From positions 1 through 31,594 of the forward strand of contig SKWE01000259.1 in the NCBI GenBank assembly GCA_007129055.1: 31,594 nt of DNA. The letters are read 5' to 3'. The position numbers were made by a program, and so were the translations under genes. The notes beneath the pieces are model-generated. The model searched no databases. It was not told where the DNA came from and was given only the letters and a program-made list of their open reading frames with translations. This document shows positions 23,107-31,399 of this stretch, piece by piece. The first letter of the stretch is position 1. Every line of letters starts with the position of its first letter. Source of the DNA: Syntrophomonadaceae bacterium (GTDB lineage Bacteria; Bacillota; Dethiobacteria; DTU022).

Positions 23107-24124
23107 TCAAATAAATAGTGATAAGGAAAAGCTGTTTCTTTCGGTAGTGGTGATCGGACGTAATGAAGCTTCGCGTCTGCCTGCTCTTTTTGCTTCTTTG
23201 CCCCCTGGAAACGATAGTGAGTGGATTTATGTCGACTCACAGTCAGTCGACAACAGCGTGGAACTGGCACTGGGCAGCGGGGCAAAAGTATTCCTGCTTG
23301 AACCGGGTTCAGTTTACGCACCTGCTACCGGCCGCCATATTGGCACCCTGGAAGCCGGTGGAAGGTGGATCCTTTACCTGGACGGAGATATGCTGTTGCG
23401 CAACGAATTCAGTGCCCTGCTGGAAAAATTGAGAGCAGAGGAAGGTTCGCTCCCTCCCGGAACTGCCGGTTTTACAGGAGTTACCTGCAACCGCTATCTT
23501 GATAATGAAGGAAAGGTAAGTGCCGTGCGGGATCATGTCGTGCTTTCCAGGAGCGAAGTGGGTCCACTTAGCGAGTGGGGCAGAGAAGCTTCATATCACG
23601 GCGGGGCGGTTCTTTACAGGCGCAGTGCAGTACTTGCTGCCGGAAACTGGAATCCGGCGCTTCTGCAGTTGGAAGAGATAGAACTGTGCAGCAGGATCAG
23701 ATCGGGAGGAGGAAAAGTCAGGGCAGTTGATCTGCCGATGGTCGATCATTACACCCCATTCCTGGGCAGTTGGGAGAAGCTAAAGATGAACTTTTTGCCA
23801 CACTGGCGGGGAAAAGCCCTTTACGGTTTGGGCCAGGTGGTAGCTGCCCGCGCAGGAGAAGGCACCCTGCTGCAGTTTATATGCTGTTATCCATACCCTT
23901 TTGTAATCTTAGCCGGTTTGTTTAGCGTGCCGCTCTTTCTTCTCTGGCCTCCACTACCGCTATTGATTAATGCTGCTATTGCTTTCTGGATTGGCGTTAC
24001 TAAAAAGTGGTACTACTACCTTGTTTACCTGGGCAATCTTTTCCATATAACGTACGGGCTAAACCACTACCGCCCCTTCAAGCCCCGGTACAGGAAAGTC
24101 GGTAGGGGTAGCCGGCACTTATAA
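23096..24124 (+). CDS. Membrane-associated GT2-family glycosyltransferase
   Basis: This 342-residue protein starts at GTG 23096 inside the previous gene. The GT2 domain has LSVVVIGRNEASRLPALFAS, WIYVDSQSVDNSVELA and the LYLDGDMLL metal site. HGGAVLYRR and LEEIELCSRIRSGG (ED-like site) follow. The C-terminal region has one or two hydrophobic spans (FVILAGLFSVPLFLLWPPLP and AAIAFWIGVTKKWYYYLVYL) and a basic end. This layout is like lipid-acceptor GT2 enzymes working at the membrane. It is the last gene before a 103-bp gap and a weak promoter. Confidence 0.83.
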   Translation: MASDQINSDKEKLFLSVVVIGRNEASRLPALFASLPPGNDSEWIYVDSQSVDNSVELALGSGAKVFLLEPGSVYAPATGRHIGTLEAGGRWILYLDGDMLLRNEFSALLEKLRAEEGSLPPGTAGFTGVTCNRYLDNEGKVSAVRDHVVLSRSEVGPLSEWGREASYHGGAVLYRRSAVLAAGNWNPALLQLEEIELCSRIRSGGGKVRAVDLPMVDHYTPFLGSWEKLKMNFLPHWRGKALYGLGQVVAARAGEGTLLQFICCYPYPFVILAGLFSVPLFLLWPPLPLLINAAIAFWIGVTKKWYYYLVYLGNLFHITYGLNHYRPFKPRYRKVGRGSRHL

Positions 24125-24129
24125 AGATT

Positions 24130-24157
24130 TCTACAATTATTCGTACAGGTGTATAAT
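24130..24157 (+). promoter_or_regulatory. Possible internal promoter before the initiating transferase
   Basis: A perfect TATAAT (24152-24157) is preceded at 16 bp by TCTACA (24130-24135, 4 of 6). It lies in the 103-bp gap before the initiating transferase. The -35 is weak. Confidence 0.35.
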
Positions 24158-24227
24158 AAGGCAGGAAAATGGCTTTCTTTCAAGAAAAAACAATTAGTTG
24201 CAGCTTCCTTATGAAAGGGTTTTTAGA

Positions 24228-25601
24228 TTGACTGAGAGAAACGGAAATTCTGTCAAACCGGAGGGTATACCGAAGTGGCTGGTAGCCCTGGTTGATATAT
24301 CGCTGGCAAACCTGGGGCTTTATTTCGGGTTTGTAGTTGCTACCGGAGAGCTGCAGGGTTTTCAGATCGGACCTCTATTTATACTTTTTCCAGCCATTGC
24401 ACTGGTAACAGTGCTGCTTTTCCATAATCTCGGTTTGTATTCCAGCCAGCTTAGCGGTTTTACCCCGATCCTCAGGGCTCTTATCACGGGTGTGATCGGG
24501 TTAACCATTTTTTCAATCATATTCGCTTTCTGGACCAGGGCGTTTATCTTTCAACGCTCTGTATTTATTGCAGCGCCCCTGCTGCAGTTGCTGTTTTTGA
24601 TGGGGTGGCGACTGCTTTACTGGCGGCTTGATCTTTGGGTTCACGGGCAGAAAAAACTGCTGGTAATTGGCAGCAGAAATGAAGTTGATCATGCACTGGA
24701 AAAGATCATGTGCCTGCCCCAGGGCTTATTTGAAGTGATTAAAGTTCTCGAGCCCGATAAAATCGAAGAGTTTCAACCATGGCTGGTAAAAAGTGATGCA
24801 GTTTTGGTAACCGGTGCTCTTACATTGGAGCAGAAAAACCAAATTATAAGGGAAAGCTTTGATCGGGGCCGGGAAGTATTTATCGTGCCTGATCTTTATG
24901 AAATTATACTGGCCCGGGCAGCTATTACCCAGGTGCACGACACACCTGTAATTGAGTGTCATGATATGCAGCTTACTTTTTTGCAGCTTTTTGCAAAAAG
25001 AGCTACAGACCTTATTTTCGCTCTATTAATTGGGGTGATCACTTTTCCCCTGCTGTTGCTTGTCGCCTTAATAATTCGTATTACATCGCCCGGTCCGGTG
25101 GTTTTTGCCCAGGAGCGGGTCGGCTTCCGGGGGAAGCCCTTTATTCTTTACAAGCTGAGGACAATGATTGTTGATGCAGAGGAGGAATGCGGCCCGGTTT
25201 TCTCTACCGAAGAAGACGACCGTGTAACTGCGGTGGGCCGTTTTCTGAGAGCGACCCGACTTGATGAATTACCTCAGCTTTATAATGTTTTGCGCGGTGA
25301 CTTGAGCATTGTCGGGCCACGCCCGGAGCGGCCTTTTTTTGTGGCAAAATTTCAGGAAGAAATGCCCGAATACGGGCTGCGTCACCTGGTAAAACCGGGA
25401 ATTACCGGTTTGGCCCAGGTTAATGGATATTATGCTACTGATTCGCATGATAAACTGCGCTACGATCTCTATTACCTTGCAGACTATTCCACCCTGATGG
25501 ACTTCAGGATTTTGCTTTTGACTATCCCAACTCTTTTTAACCGCGAAGCTGCAAAAGGGGTTAAATCTGGAACCAGGGAGACTGTTGAAAAAAAATCTTA
25601 A
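24228..25601 (+). CDS. Undecaprenyl-phosphate sugar phosphotransferase (initiating enzyme)
   Basis: This is a 457-residue polyprenyl glycosylphosphotransferase of the WbaP/WcaJ type. It transfers a sugar-1-phosphate from a nucleotide sugar to undecaprenyl phosphate, starting repeat-unit synthesis. The start is TTG 24228, with AAAGGG (24214-24219) 8 nt upstream; a TTG at 24198 has no ribosome binding site. The N-terminal part has four hydrophobic spans (about 17-130). A Rossmann-like domain follows from KKLLVIGSR (about 142). The C-terminal catalytic domain (about 256-450) starts with KRATDLIFALLIG, has SPGPVVFAQERVG, KLRTM, RATRLDELPQLYNVL with the catalytic Asp-Glu pair (about 346-347) and GDLSIVGPRPER. 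The sugar is often glucose, galactose or a phospho-HexNAc and cannot be fixed here. Confidence 0.92.
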   Translation: MTERNGNSVKPEGIPKWLVALVDISLANLGLYFGFVVATGELQGFQIGPLFILFPAIALVTVLLFHNLGLYSSQLSGFTPILRALITGVIGLTIFSIIFAFWTRAFIFQRSVFIAAPLLQLLFLMGWRLLYWRLDLWVHGQKKLLVIGSRNEVDHALEKIMCLPQGLFEVIKVLEPDKIEEFQPWLVKSDAVLVTGALTLEQKNQIIRESFDRGREVFIVPDLYEIILARAAITQVHDTPVIECHDMQLTFLQLFAKRATDLIFALLIGVITFPLLLLVALIIRITSPGPVVFAQERVGFRGKPFILYKLRTMIVDAEEECGPVFSTEEDDRVTAVGRFLRATRLDELPQLYNVLRGDLSIVGPRPERPFFVAKFQEEMPEYGLRHLVKPGITGLAQVNGYYATDSHDKLRYDLYYLADYSTLMDFRILLLTIPTLFNREAAKGVKSGTRETVEKKS

Positions 25602-25660
25602 CAGCATTTGTATCAGCTTTGCCCTTTTTAGATCATTAATTTCGGGTAACGGAGGCACTT

Positions 25661-26938
25661 ATGGCAGAGATAGTAATTTTAGGGGGAGGGGTTTCCGGAA
25701 TATCGGCAGCCTGGCACGCCCGCAGGGCGGGCAGGGAAGCGGTAATATTTGAAGCAAAAGAGCGCTGGGGCGGACTGCTCGATCATTTCTGCCTGGACGG
25801 GTATCGGTTCGATAATGCCGTTCATTTTGCCTTCAGCAGTAATGATGATTACCGCGCCGTCCTTGAAATGAGCGAATATACTATCCACAAACCTGAGCCC
25901 TTTAACTATGAACTGGGGCGCTGGTTAAAGCATCCCGTACAGAATAACCTTTATCCTCTGCCGGCCGAAGAAAAGGTAGAAGCGATAAAGAGTTTTTTGG
26001 AGCGCCCGGAAAGAAGTGACGACCCCGATTACGGGCAGTGGCTGGAGCAGCAGTTTGGAAAATGGATTGCTTCCCGTTTTCCTGGGCGTTATACAGAAAA
26101 GTACTGGACAGTGCCTGCCGAACAGTTGAGTACGGCCTGGATAGGAAACCGTCTTTACCGTCCAAGCCTGGAAGAAGTTCTTTTTGGAGCAATGACCTCC
26201 AGGACTCCTGACACTTACTACCTGCCCGAAATGCTTTATCCCCGTCGCGGCGGTTACCGTACATTTCTTGAACCTTTGGTAGAAGGACTTAATTTGCAAA
26301 CCGGAAAAGAAGCTGTATATGTTGATCCACAAAATAAATATGTGGAATTTCAAGACGGCTCCCGCGAGCACTACAATTACCTGGTCAGCAGTATCCCCCT
26401 TCCGGAACTGGTGACGATGATAGATGCCTTTTCCACGTCAGTTAAAGAGGCGGCTGCGTCATTATGGGCGACCTCTGTTGCCCTTGTATCCCTGGGCTTC
26501 AGCAAACCAAAGGCTGGCGACCATCTCTGGTTTTATATTTATGATCAGGATATTTTGCCCTCCCGTTCTCATGCCCCTTATCTAAAGTCAGCAGATAATG
26601 TTCCCGCTGACTGTAGTTCGCTGCAGTTTGAAACCTACTTTTCCCGACACAAGGATCTAGCCCTTTCAGGTGATCAATTAATTGATCATGTTATCAACCA
26701 GGTTGAAAGATTAAATCTGGCTAACCGCAGCGATATCACGGTTGCTGATTTCCGGGTTTTGCCTTATGGTAACGTGGTTTTTGACCGGGGAATGGTTGAA
26801 CGGCGTAACTATGTACTAGAAGCGGTGGAGAAGTTTTCAATCTTACCCGTAGGCCGGTTTGGAGAGTGGGATTATCTCTGGGCTGATCAGAGCTTTTTAA
26901 GCGGGAAAAAGGTTGAAAAGTTGCCCTTTATGGTATAA
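25661..26938 (+). CDS. FAD-dependent UGM/protoporphyrinogen-oxidase-like flavoprotein
   Basis: This 425-residue enzyme has the dinucleotide-binding motif GGGVSG at 8-13, then FEAKERWGGLLDHF, FDNAVHFAF and a LKHPVQNNLYPLP segment at 89-101. That last segment is found in UGM-like flavoproteins of capsule clusters, where a PFQNN-type sequence is common. PRRGGYRTFLEPL and a C-terminal LPVGRFGEWDYLWADQSFLSGKK, which resembles the second FAD-contacting region, complete the pattern. The fold is of the amine oxidase/UDP-galactopyranose mutase group. It may catalyse a redox or ring-contraction step on a nucleotide sugar, but the reaction is not known. GGAGG at 25651-25655 is 5 nt before ATG 25661. Confidence 0.75.
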   Translation: MAEIVILGGGVSGISAAWHARRAGREAVIFEAKERWGGLLDHFCLDGYRFDNAVHFAFSSNDDYRAVLEMSEYTIHKPEPFNYELGRWLKHPVQNNLYPLPAEEKVEAIKSFLERPERSDDPDYGQWLEQQFGKWIASRFPGRYTEKYWTVPAEQLSTAWIGNRLYRPSLEEVLFGAMTSRTPDTYYLPEMLYPRRGGYRTFLEPLVEGLNLQTGKEAVYVDPQNKYVEFQDGSREHYNYLVSSIPLPELVTMIDAFSTSVKEAAASLWATSVALVSLGFSKPKAGDHLWFYIYDQDILPSRSHAPYLKSADNVPADCSSLQFETYFSRHKDLALSGDQLIDHVINQVERLNLANRSDITVADFRVLPYGNVVFDRGMVERRNYVLEAVEKFSILPVGRFGEWDYLWADQSFLSGKKVEKLPFMV

Positions 26939-26984
26939 TTTGGGTAGATAGTTATAACGGTTTGCGCCTGAGGGGGTAAAGTGC

Positions 26985-28595
26985 ATGGATAATGATCGCG
27001 AAAAAGAGAAAAACCTTGGCAAACCCGGTAACGATCACGATAGAGTGCAGGGAGCCGGTGGGCCGATTGAAGGCGGAACATCCGATCCTGTAGATGGCAG
27101 CAGCATAAAAAGTTTGGGGAGCAGCGAAGAGCAGGAGGAGTTTCACGATCTGGACGATATTCCGAACTGGTCTGATGAACTTGATGGCGCCTTCGTTGGT
27201 CGTAAAGGTAGAAAATCACTTAGCCGGGGGAAAAAATGGCTGATTGTATTCGGTGGGGCGATCCTGCTCCTTTTGGCGCTGACGGGAACCTATGTGCTTG
27301 CTTTTTACAGCCAGGTCAGGGAAACCGAGCGCGTATTGCTTGACGACGTTACTTTTGATGAAAGTTATGATGTCGGACAGAGTTTTAGTGAAAAGATTGT
27401 AAACATCGCCCTGCTTGGTTTTGATCGCGGCTGGAACCGTGAAGCTTACGGTGAATACCTTTTCAGACCCGATATGCTTGCAGTTTTCTCAATTGATTTT
27501 AATACCGACCAGATATCGGTAGTTCGCATCCCTCGTGACTCGTACGTGCCGATTCACGGCACAGGTGGTTTCCACGATAAGATCAACCACTCATACTACT
27601 ATGGCTACAGGCGCGGCGGCGAAAACAGCCATATTGAAGGAATTCGCAATACCCTGCAGACAGTCAGTCACGTTCTTGGAGATATCCCGATTCATTATTT
27701 TGTATCGGTTGATATGTATTCAGTCATCGAACTGGTCGATGCCCTGGGGGGCGTTTACTACGATGTGGAATATGAAATTATCGATAAGCACTGGGAAGTT
27801 GGCCGGGTCCTGGTTCCTGAAGGGCCGCAGATAATGGACGGTAAGACCTTTCTCCGCTACCTGCAGTACCGTGATGACAGGACCGGCCAGGATTACGGGC
27901 GGATCGATCGCCAGATGAGCCTGTTAAAAGAATCATTCTATTACCTCCGGGAGCAGGGAAAAATAACCGATATCCCTGCTACTTACCGGATATACAAGGA
28001 TTATGTGGAGACTGACCTTACCTATACCCAGATTGCCTCACTGGCTTACTACGCCCGAGATCTGGATCTATCTGATGATAATCTTCATTTTCATACTTTG
28101 CCTGGTGATGGCCAGATGAAAGACGGGATCTGGTACCAGGTGCTACGGCAAAATGACAGGGTAAAAATAATCAGGGATGTTTTCGGCATCGACGTTACAC
28201 CTTGGCCGCAGATAGTATTAAGGGACAGTCCCGAATACCTGGAAGAACAGAGGCTGAAAGAGCTTGAGGAGCAGGGGAACCCGGATAATGAGAACGGCTT
28301 CCCTTTATTTGATGGTATAGACTTTTTTGATAATGAAGAATCAAGTGAAGAAACGCCTGTTGGTGAAAAACCGGAGATAGTCGAAGTTTTAGTACCCAAC
28401 ACCCGGGGTATGACCCTTGAAGAGGCAAAAACATCAATCCGGTCAAGGGGATTGGTGATCGGAGAAATATCAAGCCGTCACAGCGATTCACTCGCCAAAG
28501 GACTGGTACTGGAATCTGCACCTTCATCAGGCCGCGGCGTTTTACCCGGAACCGTAATTCGTATTGTACTATCTGACGGCCCTGAAAGTAATTAA
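26985..28595 (+). CDS. LCP-family wall glycopolymer ligase with C-terminal PASTA domain
   Basis: This is a 536-residue protein. An acidic cytoplasmic N-terminus of about 80 residues ends in basic RKGRKSLSRGKK, and one membrane span follows at about 85-106. The LytR-CpsA-Psr domain (about 138-320) has IALLGFDRG, FRPDMLAVFSID (Arg161, Asp163), VVRIPRDSYV (Arg184, Asp185), IPIHYFVSVDMYSVIELVD, LGGVYYDV and YRDDRTGQDYGRIDRQ. LCP enzymes transfer lipid-linked glycan to peptidoglycan. After an acidic linker (about 415-465), residues about 468-531 form one PASTA repeat (VPNTRGMTLEEAKTSIRSRG, VLESAPSSGRGVLPGTVIRI). PASTA binds muropeptides or glycan in kinases and penicillin-binding proteins. This pairing is uncommon. 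AGGGGG at 26971-26976 serves ATG 26985. Confidence 0.92.
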   Translation: MDNDREKEKNLGKPGNDHDRVQGAGGPIEGGTSDPVDGSSIKSLGSSEEQEEFHDLDDIPNWSDELDGAFVGRKGRKSLSRGKKWLIVFGGAILLLLALTGTYVLAFYSQVRETERVLLDDVTFDESYDVGQSFSEKIVNIALLGFDRGWNREAYGEYLFRPDMLAVFSIDFNTDQISVVRIPRDSYVPIHGTGGFHDKINHSYYYGYRRGGENSHIEGIRNTLQTVSHVLGDIPIHYFVSVDMYSVIELVDALGGVYYDVEYEIIDKHWEVGRVLVPEGPQIMDGKTFLRYLQYRDDRTGQDYGRIDRQMSLLKESFYYLREQGKITDIPATYRIYKDYVETDLTYTQIASLAYYARDLDLSDDNLHFHTLPGDGQMKDGIWYQVLRQNDRVKIIRDVFGIDVTPWPQIVLRDSPEYLEEQRLKELEEQGNPDNENGFPLFDGIDFFDNEESSEETPVGEKPEIVEVLVPNTRGMTLEEAKTSIRSRGLVIGEISSRHSDSLAKGLVLESAPSSGRGVLPGTVIRIVLSDGPESN

Positions 28596-28641
28596 CTGAA
28601 AAAGATTAATATAAGATTTAAGGAATTGAGCAGGGTAAAAT

Positions 28642-29601
28642 ATGAATAATATAACAAGAAAATGGAGACTCTATATCTCCCTGGGCATTATCAGCGCGAT
28701 TGTTGTTGTCTCCTTTTCGATCATATTTTATGGTTTTTACCAGGTATATTATGCCCCCGCTTCGCTGTTCAGGCATGATTTTGTTAATTCGGGTGATGTG
28801 GAAGATTATTTCGAGGAGCGGACTGTTAATGTAGTGGTGCTTGGACTGCATAACCGCAACGAAGATAATACTTTTGGCGATGTATACTTTGTTGATACAA
28901 TAATTATAGCATCGGTTAATTTTGACCGGGATACCCTTACCCTGGTGGCCGTACCACGAGATTCTTACGTCGAAATAGCGCACAGCAGTAAAAGAGACAG
29001 GCTGCGCCAGGCTTACAGCTATGGCTACGAAGCGAGCGCCGATAATCGCCATGCCGACGGCCTTCGCTACACCCTTGACACGCTCGATGAGCTATTTGAA
29101 AATCTTAAGCTGCACTACTATATTGCCATGGATATAGAGGGTTTGAAACAGTTAATCGATTCGCTCGGCGGAGTTTACTATAACGTAGAGAAATCGCTGG
29201 TCGGCTTCACTCCCCAGGAATCGCTCGAAGCGGGCCCGCAGCTTCTTGACGGCAGGGGCTACCTGACCTACCTGACTTACCGTGAAACCGATGCAAGGGA
29301 TGACTTAAACAGGATGCAGCGCCAGAGAGCCCTGCTGCTGGCTACTTTTGACTATTTCCAGGAGATGGGTCTTTTCAGCTATGTCATCCCGACTTATGCG
29401 ACCTACCGTGATCATATTCATACAGACCTCAATTTCAACCAGGTTGCTGCCCTGACACTTTTTGCCGGTGAGAGGCTTGAAGCGGACGCTATAAAAGATT
29501 ATTCCCTGCATGGAGAATATTTTAGCCTGGATGATGGTGAGACTTATCTGCTCGAAATAGACAGTGAATTTCGCGATGCTTTAATTGAAAAGATATTCTA
29601 A
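28642..29601 (+). CDS. LCP-family wall glycopolymer ligase, second copy
   Basis: This is a 319-residue protein with a short basic start, one membrane span at about 12-33, and an LCP domain from about 62 to 240: VNVVVLGLH, DTIIIASVNFD, LVAVPRDSYV (Arg106, Asp107), LHYYIAMDIEGLKQLID, LGGVYYNV and YRETDARDDLNRMQRQRA. The first acidic site reads VYFVDT where most members have R-x-D-T, so an arginine expected two residues before Asp85 is absent. The Asp itself and the PRD arginine remain. It has no PASTA domain and no long N-terminus. It follows the LCP-PASTA gene by 46 bp and is probably a diverged duplicate. Its stop overlaps an ATG at 29601, although the next gene is more likely to start at 29634. 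Confidence 0.9.
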   Translation: MNNITRKWRLYISLGIISAIVVVSFSIIFYGFYQVYYAPASLFRHDFVNSGDVEDYFEERTVNVVVLGLHNRNEDNTFGDVYFVDTIIIASVNFDRDTLTLVAVPRDSYVEIAHSSKRDRLRQAYSYGYEASADNRHADGLRYTLDTLDELFENLKLHYYIAMDIEGLKQLIDSLGGVYYNVEKSLVGFTPQESLEAGPQLLDGRGYLTYLTYRETDARDDLNRMQRQRALLLATFDYFQEMGLFSYVIPTYATYRDHIHTDLNFNQVAALTLFAGERLEADAIKDYSLHGEYFSLDDGETYLLEIDSEFRDALIEKIF

Positions 29602-29633
29602 TGATTATTTATTATTGCAGGGAGGAATTAAAT

Positions 29634-30581
29634 TTGCAGCAGAATAAAAAATGCCTGGTTACCGGAGCCGCAGGGTTTATTGGATCTCACCTGGCCCGCC
29701 GCTTGTTAAGAGAAGGTTGTCCGGTAATCGGAATAGATTCATTTACAGATTATTATGATCGGGCTATTAAAGAGAAAAATATTAACGATCTGAAGCACAA
29801 CCCCTTGTTCAGGTTAATCACAGGCGATATTGTTGATATAGAGAATATGGGGGCTGAATGCGAAGGAGTGCAGTGGATATTTCACCAGGCTGCGCAGGCG
29901 GGAGTGAGGGCCAGTTGGGGCGATGAATTTACCCACTATATCCATCACAACGTGCTGGGAACGCAGCGACTGCTTGAGTGGGCCAGGCGCAGTAAGCCGG
30001 AACGTTTTATTTACGCTTCATCTTCATCTGTTTACGGTGATACCGGTAAGTTACCGATGCATGAAGATGATCTGCCTGCTCCGCATTCACCTTACGGGGT
30101 AACCAAGCTGGCGGCAGAACACCTCTGCAATCTCTATCACCGGAATTTTAATCTGCCCACAGTCAGTTTGCGCTACTTTACAGTTTACGGCCCCGGGCAG
30201 AGGCCTGATATGGCCTTTCACCGCTTTATCCGCGCTATTAATGATAACGAAGAGCTTACAATTTACGGCACGGGAGAACAAACCCGTGATTTTACTTTTG
30301 TTGATGATATTGTAGCAGCTAACCTGGCAGCAGCTCAGGCGGAAAAAGCTGAAGGCAGGGTTTACAATATTGGAGGCGGTAGCCGCATATCGGTTAACGG
30401 GGTGCTTAATATCCTTCGCGGACTCGCCGGGCAGGATATTAAGGTCAGGTATGAACCGGTTCAGGCAGGAGACCCGCCGCACACTTATGCTGACACCTCC
30501 AGGGCTGCCCGGGAATTGGGTTTTTCCCCGCAAAGCTCTCTCGAGGACGGTCTTGGCATTATGTTCAACAGTTTCAAATAA
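29634..30581 (+). CDS. UDP-glucuronate 4-epimerase-like SDR
   Basis: This 315-residue extended SDR starts at TTG 29634, chosen because AGGGAGG (29619-29625) is 8 nt upstream; ATG 29601 overlaps the LCP stop and has no ribosome binding site. The NAD motif TGAAGFIG is at 10-17, then IDSFTDYYD, which is typical of UDP-glucuronate epimerases and decarboxylases. The active site has SSSVYGD and YGVTK. SLRYFTVYGPGQRPDMAFHRFI (RPDMA is a hallmark of UDP-GlcA 4-epimerases) and QTRDFTFVDDI follow. It probably converts the UDP-glucuronate made by Ugd (13379-14755) to UDP-galacturonate. UDP-glucose 4-epimerase or UDP-xylose synthase are alternatives. Last plus-strand gene of the cluster; 20 bp separate it from the convergent popT-like gene. 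Confidence 0.85.
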   Translation: MQQNKKCLVTGAAGFIGSHLARRLLREGCPVIGIDSFTDYYDRAIKEKNINDLKHNPLFRLITGDIVDIENMGAECEGVQWIFHQAAQAGVRASWGDEFTHYIHHNVLGTQRLLEWARRSKPERFIYASSSSVYGDTGKLPMHEDDLPAPHSPYGVTKLAAEHLCNLYHRNFNLPTVSLRYFTVYGPGQRPDMAFHRFIRAINDNEELTIYGTGEQTRDFTFVDDIVAANLAAAQAEKAEGRVYNIGGGSRISVNGVLNILRGLAGQDIKVRYEPVQAGDPPHTYADTSRAARELGFSPQSSLEDGLGIMFNSFK

Positions 30582-30601
30582 CCCGCGTGCAGCTGTTGTG
30601 C

Positions 30602-31399
30602 TTAAATATTATCCCTGCACTCGCCACGGGTGAAATATAAAACTGCGGCAGCTCCGGCTGCGGTGAAAATGAGGAAGGTAAAACTAAAGGCTGGGGGAAG
30701 CAGGACACGGGTCGACCCGAGAATTAAGCCGGCAAGCAGAAATGTGATCGCCAGCTGATAGCGCCTGTAGAGAGCTGAAAGCAGGCGGGCCAGACCGAAC
30801 AGGCCTACAACGAAACCTGCAGCGAGAAAGGCAAGCCTGATCCACTGCCAGCTGCTCACGGCATTAATAACATCGTCATAGAGATTCATGATAATCAGTA
30901 TTGAACTGCCCGATACTCCGGGAAGCAGCATGGTGGCGCTGGACAGCGTGCCGCCTATAAAAAAGTGCAGGTAGCCCCCCGGTGGCAGCACGGTGAATGT
31001 CTGGGTCGGTTCACAGATGATAAACCAGGTCAGGTAGAAACCGGCGGCAGACAAGATAACCGGCCAAACCAGTTTTTTAAAACCGATTGATGAAAAAAAC
31101 AAAAGAGGTTTATGGCGGCAGTTTAAGACAGTCGGGACTGAGGCAAGAAGCATGCCCAGGAGAAATGCCATAATAGCCGTGTTAAAGTGTTCCAGCAGGT
31201 AGCTGATCAGGTAAACCCCTGCAATGGTACCGGTAAGGGCTCCGGCAAGCATGGGCAGGTAAGGTTTAAACCGCAGGCTGGAAAGATCGTCCAGAAAGCG
31301 GCGGTAAAAGCCCAGTATTAAGATTACTGTTCCGGCGCTCAGGCCGGGAAGTATCAGGGCCACTCCAATAAATGTTCCTTTGAAGAAATCTAAAACCAC
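30602..31399 (-). CDS. popT: DUF368 undecaprenyl-phosphate translocase (PopT-like)
   Basis: This is a 265-residue polytopic membrane protein of family DUF368, whose members (PopT) were reported to return undecaprenyl phosphate to the inner leaflet. Two inverted-repeat motifs are visible: LPGLSAGT at 17-24 and LPGVSGSS at 159-166. There are about 8 hydrophobic spans. The start GTG is at 31397-31399; AAGGGG on the minus strand (31408-31413) lies 8 nt upstream. It is convergent with the glycan cluster, so it is not in the same operon. Its role in recycling the lipid carrier fits the biosynthetic load of the cluster. Function is taken from the family, not demonstrated here. Confidence 0.88.
   Translation of the reverse strand: MVLDFFKGTFIGVALILPGLSAGTVILILGFYRRFLDDLSSLRFKPYLPMLAGALTGTIAGVYLISYLLEHFNTAIMAFLLGMLLASVPTVLNCRHKPLLFFSSIGFKKLVWPVILSAAGFYLTWFIICEPTQTFTVLPPGGYLHFFIGGTLSSATMLLPGVSGSSILIIMNLYDDVINAVSSWQWIRLAFLAAGFVVGLFGLARLLSALYRRYQLAITFLLAGLILGSTRVLLPPAFSFTFLIFTAAGAAAVLYFTRGECRDNI

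Noticed and set aside
25925..26371. Minus-strand open frame of 148 codons inside the flavoprotein gene
   Set aside because: It runs antisense to a well-supported FAD enzyme and shows no coherent domain; length alone is explained by the higher GC content.
30087..30533. Minus-strand open frame of 148 codons inside the UDP-glucuronate epimerase-like gene
   Set aside because: Antisense shadow of a conserved SDR; no ribosome binding site and no recognisable protein features.
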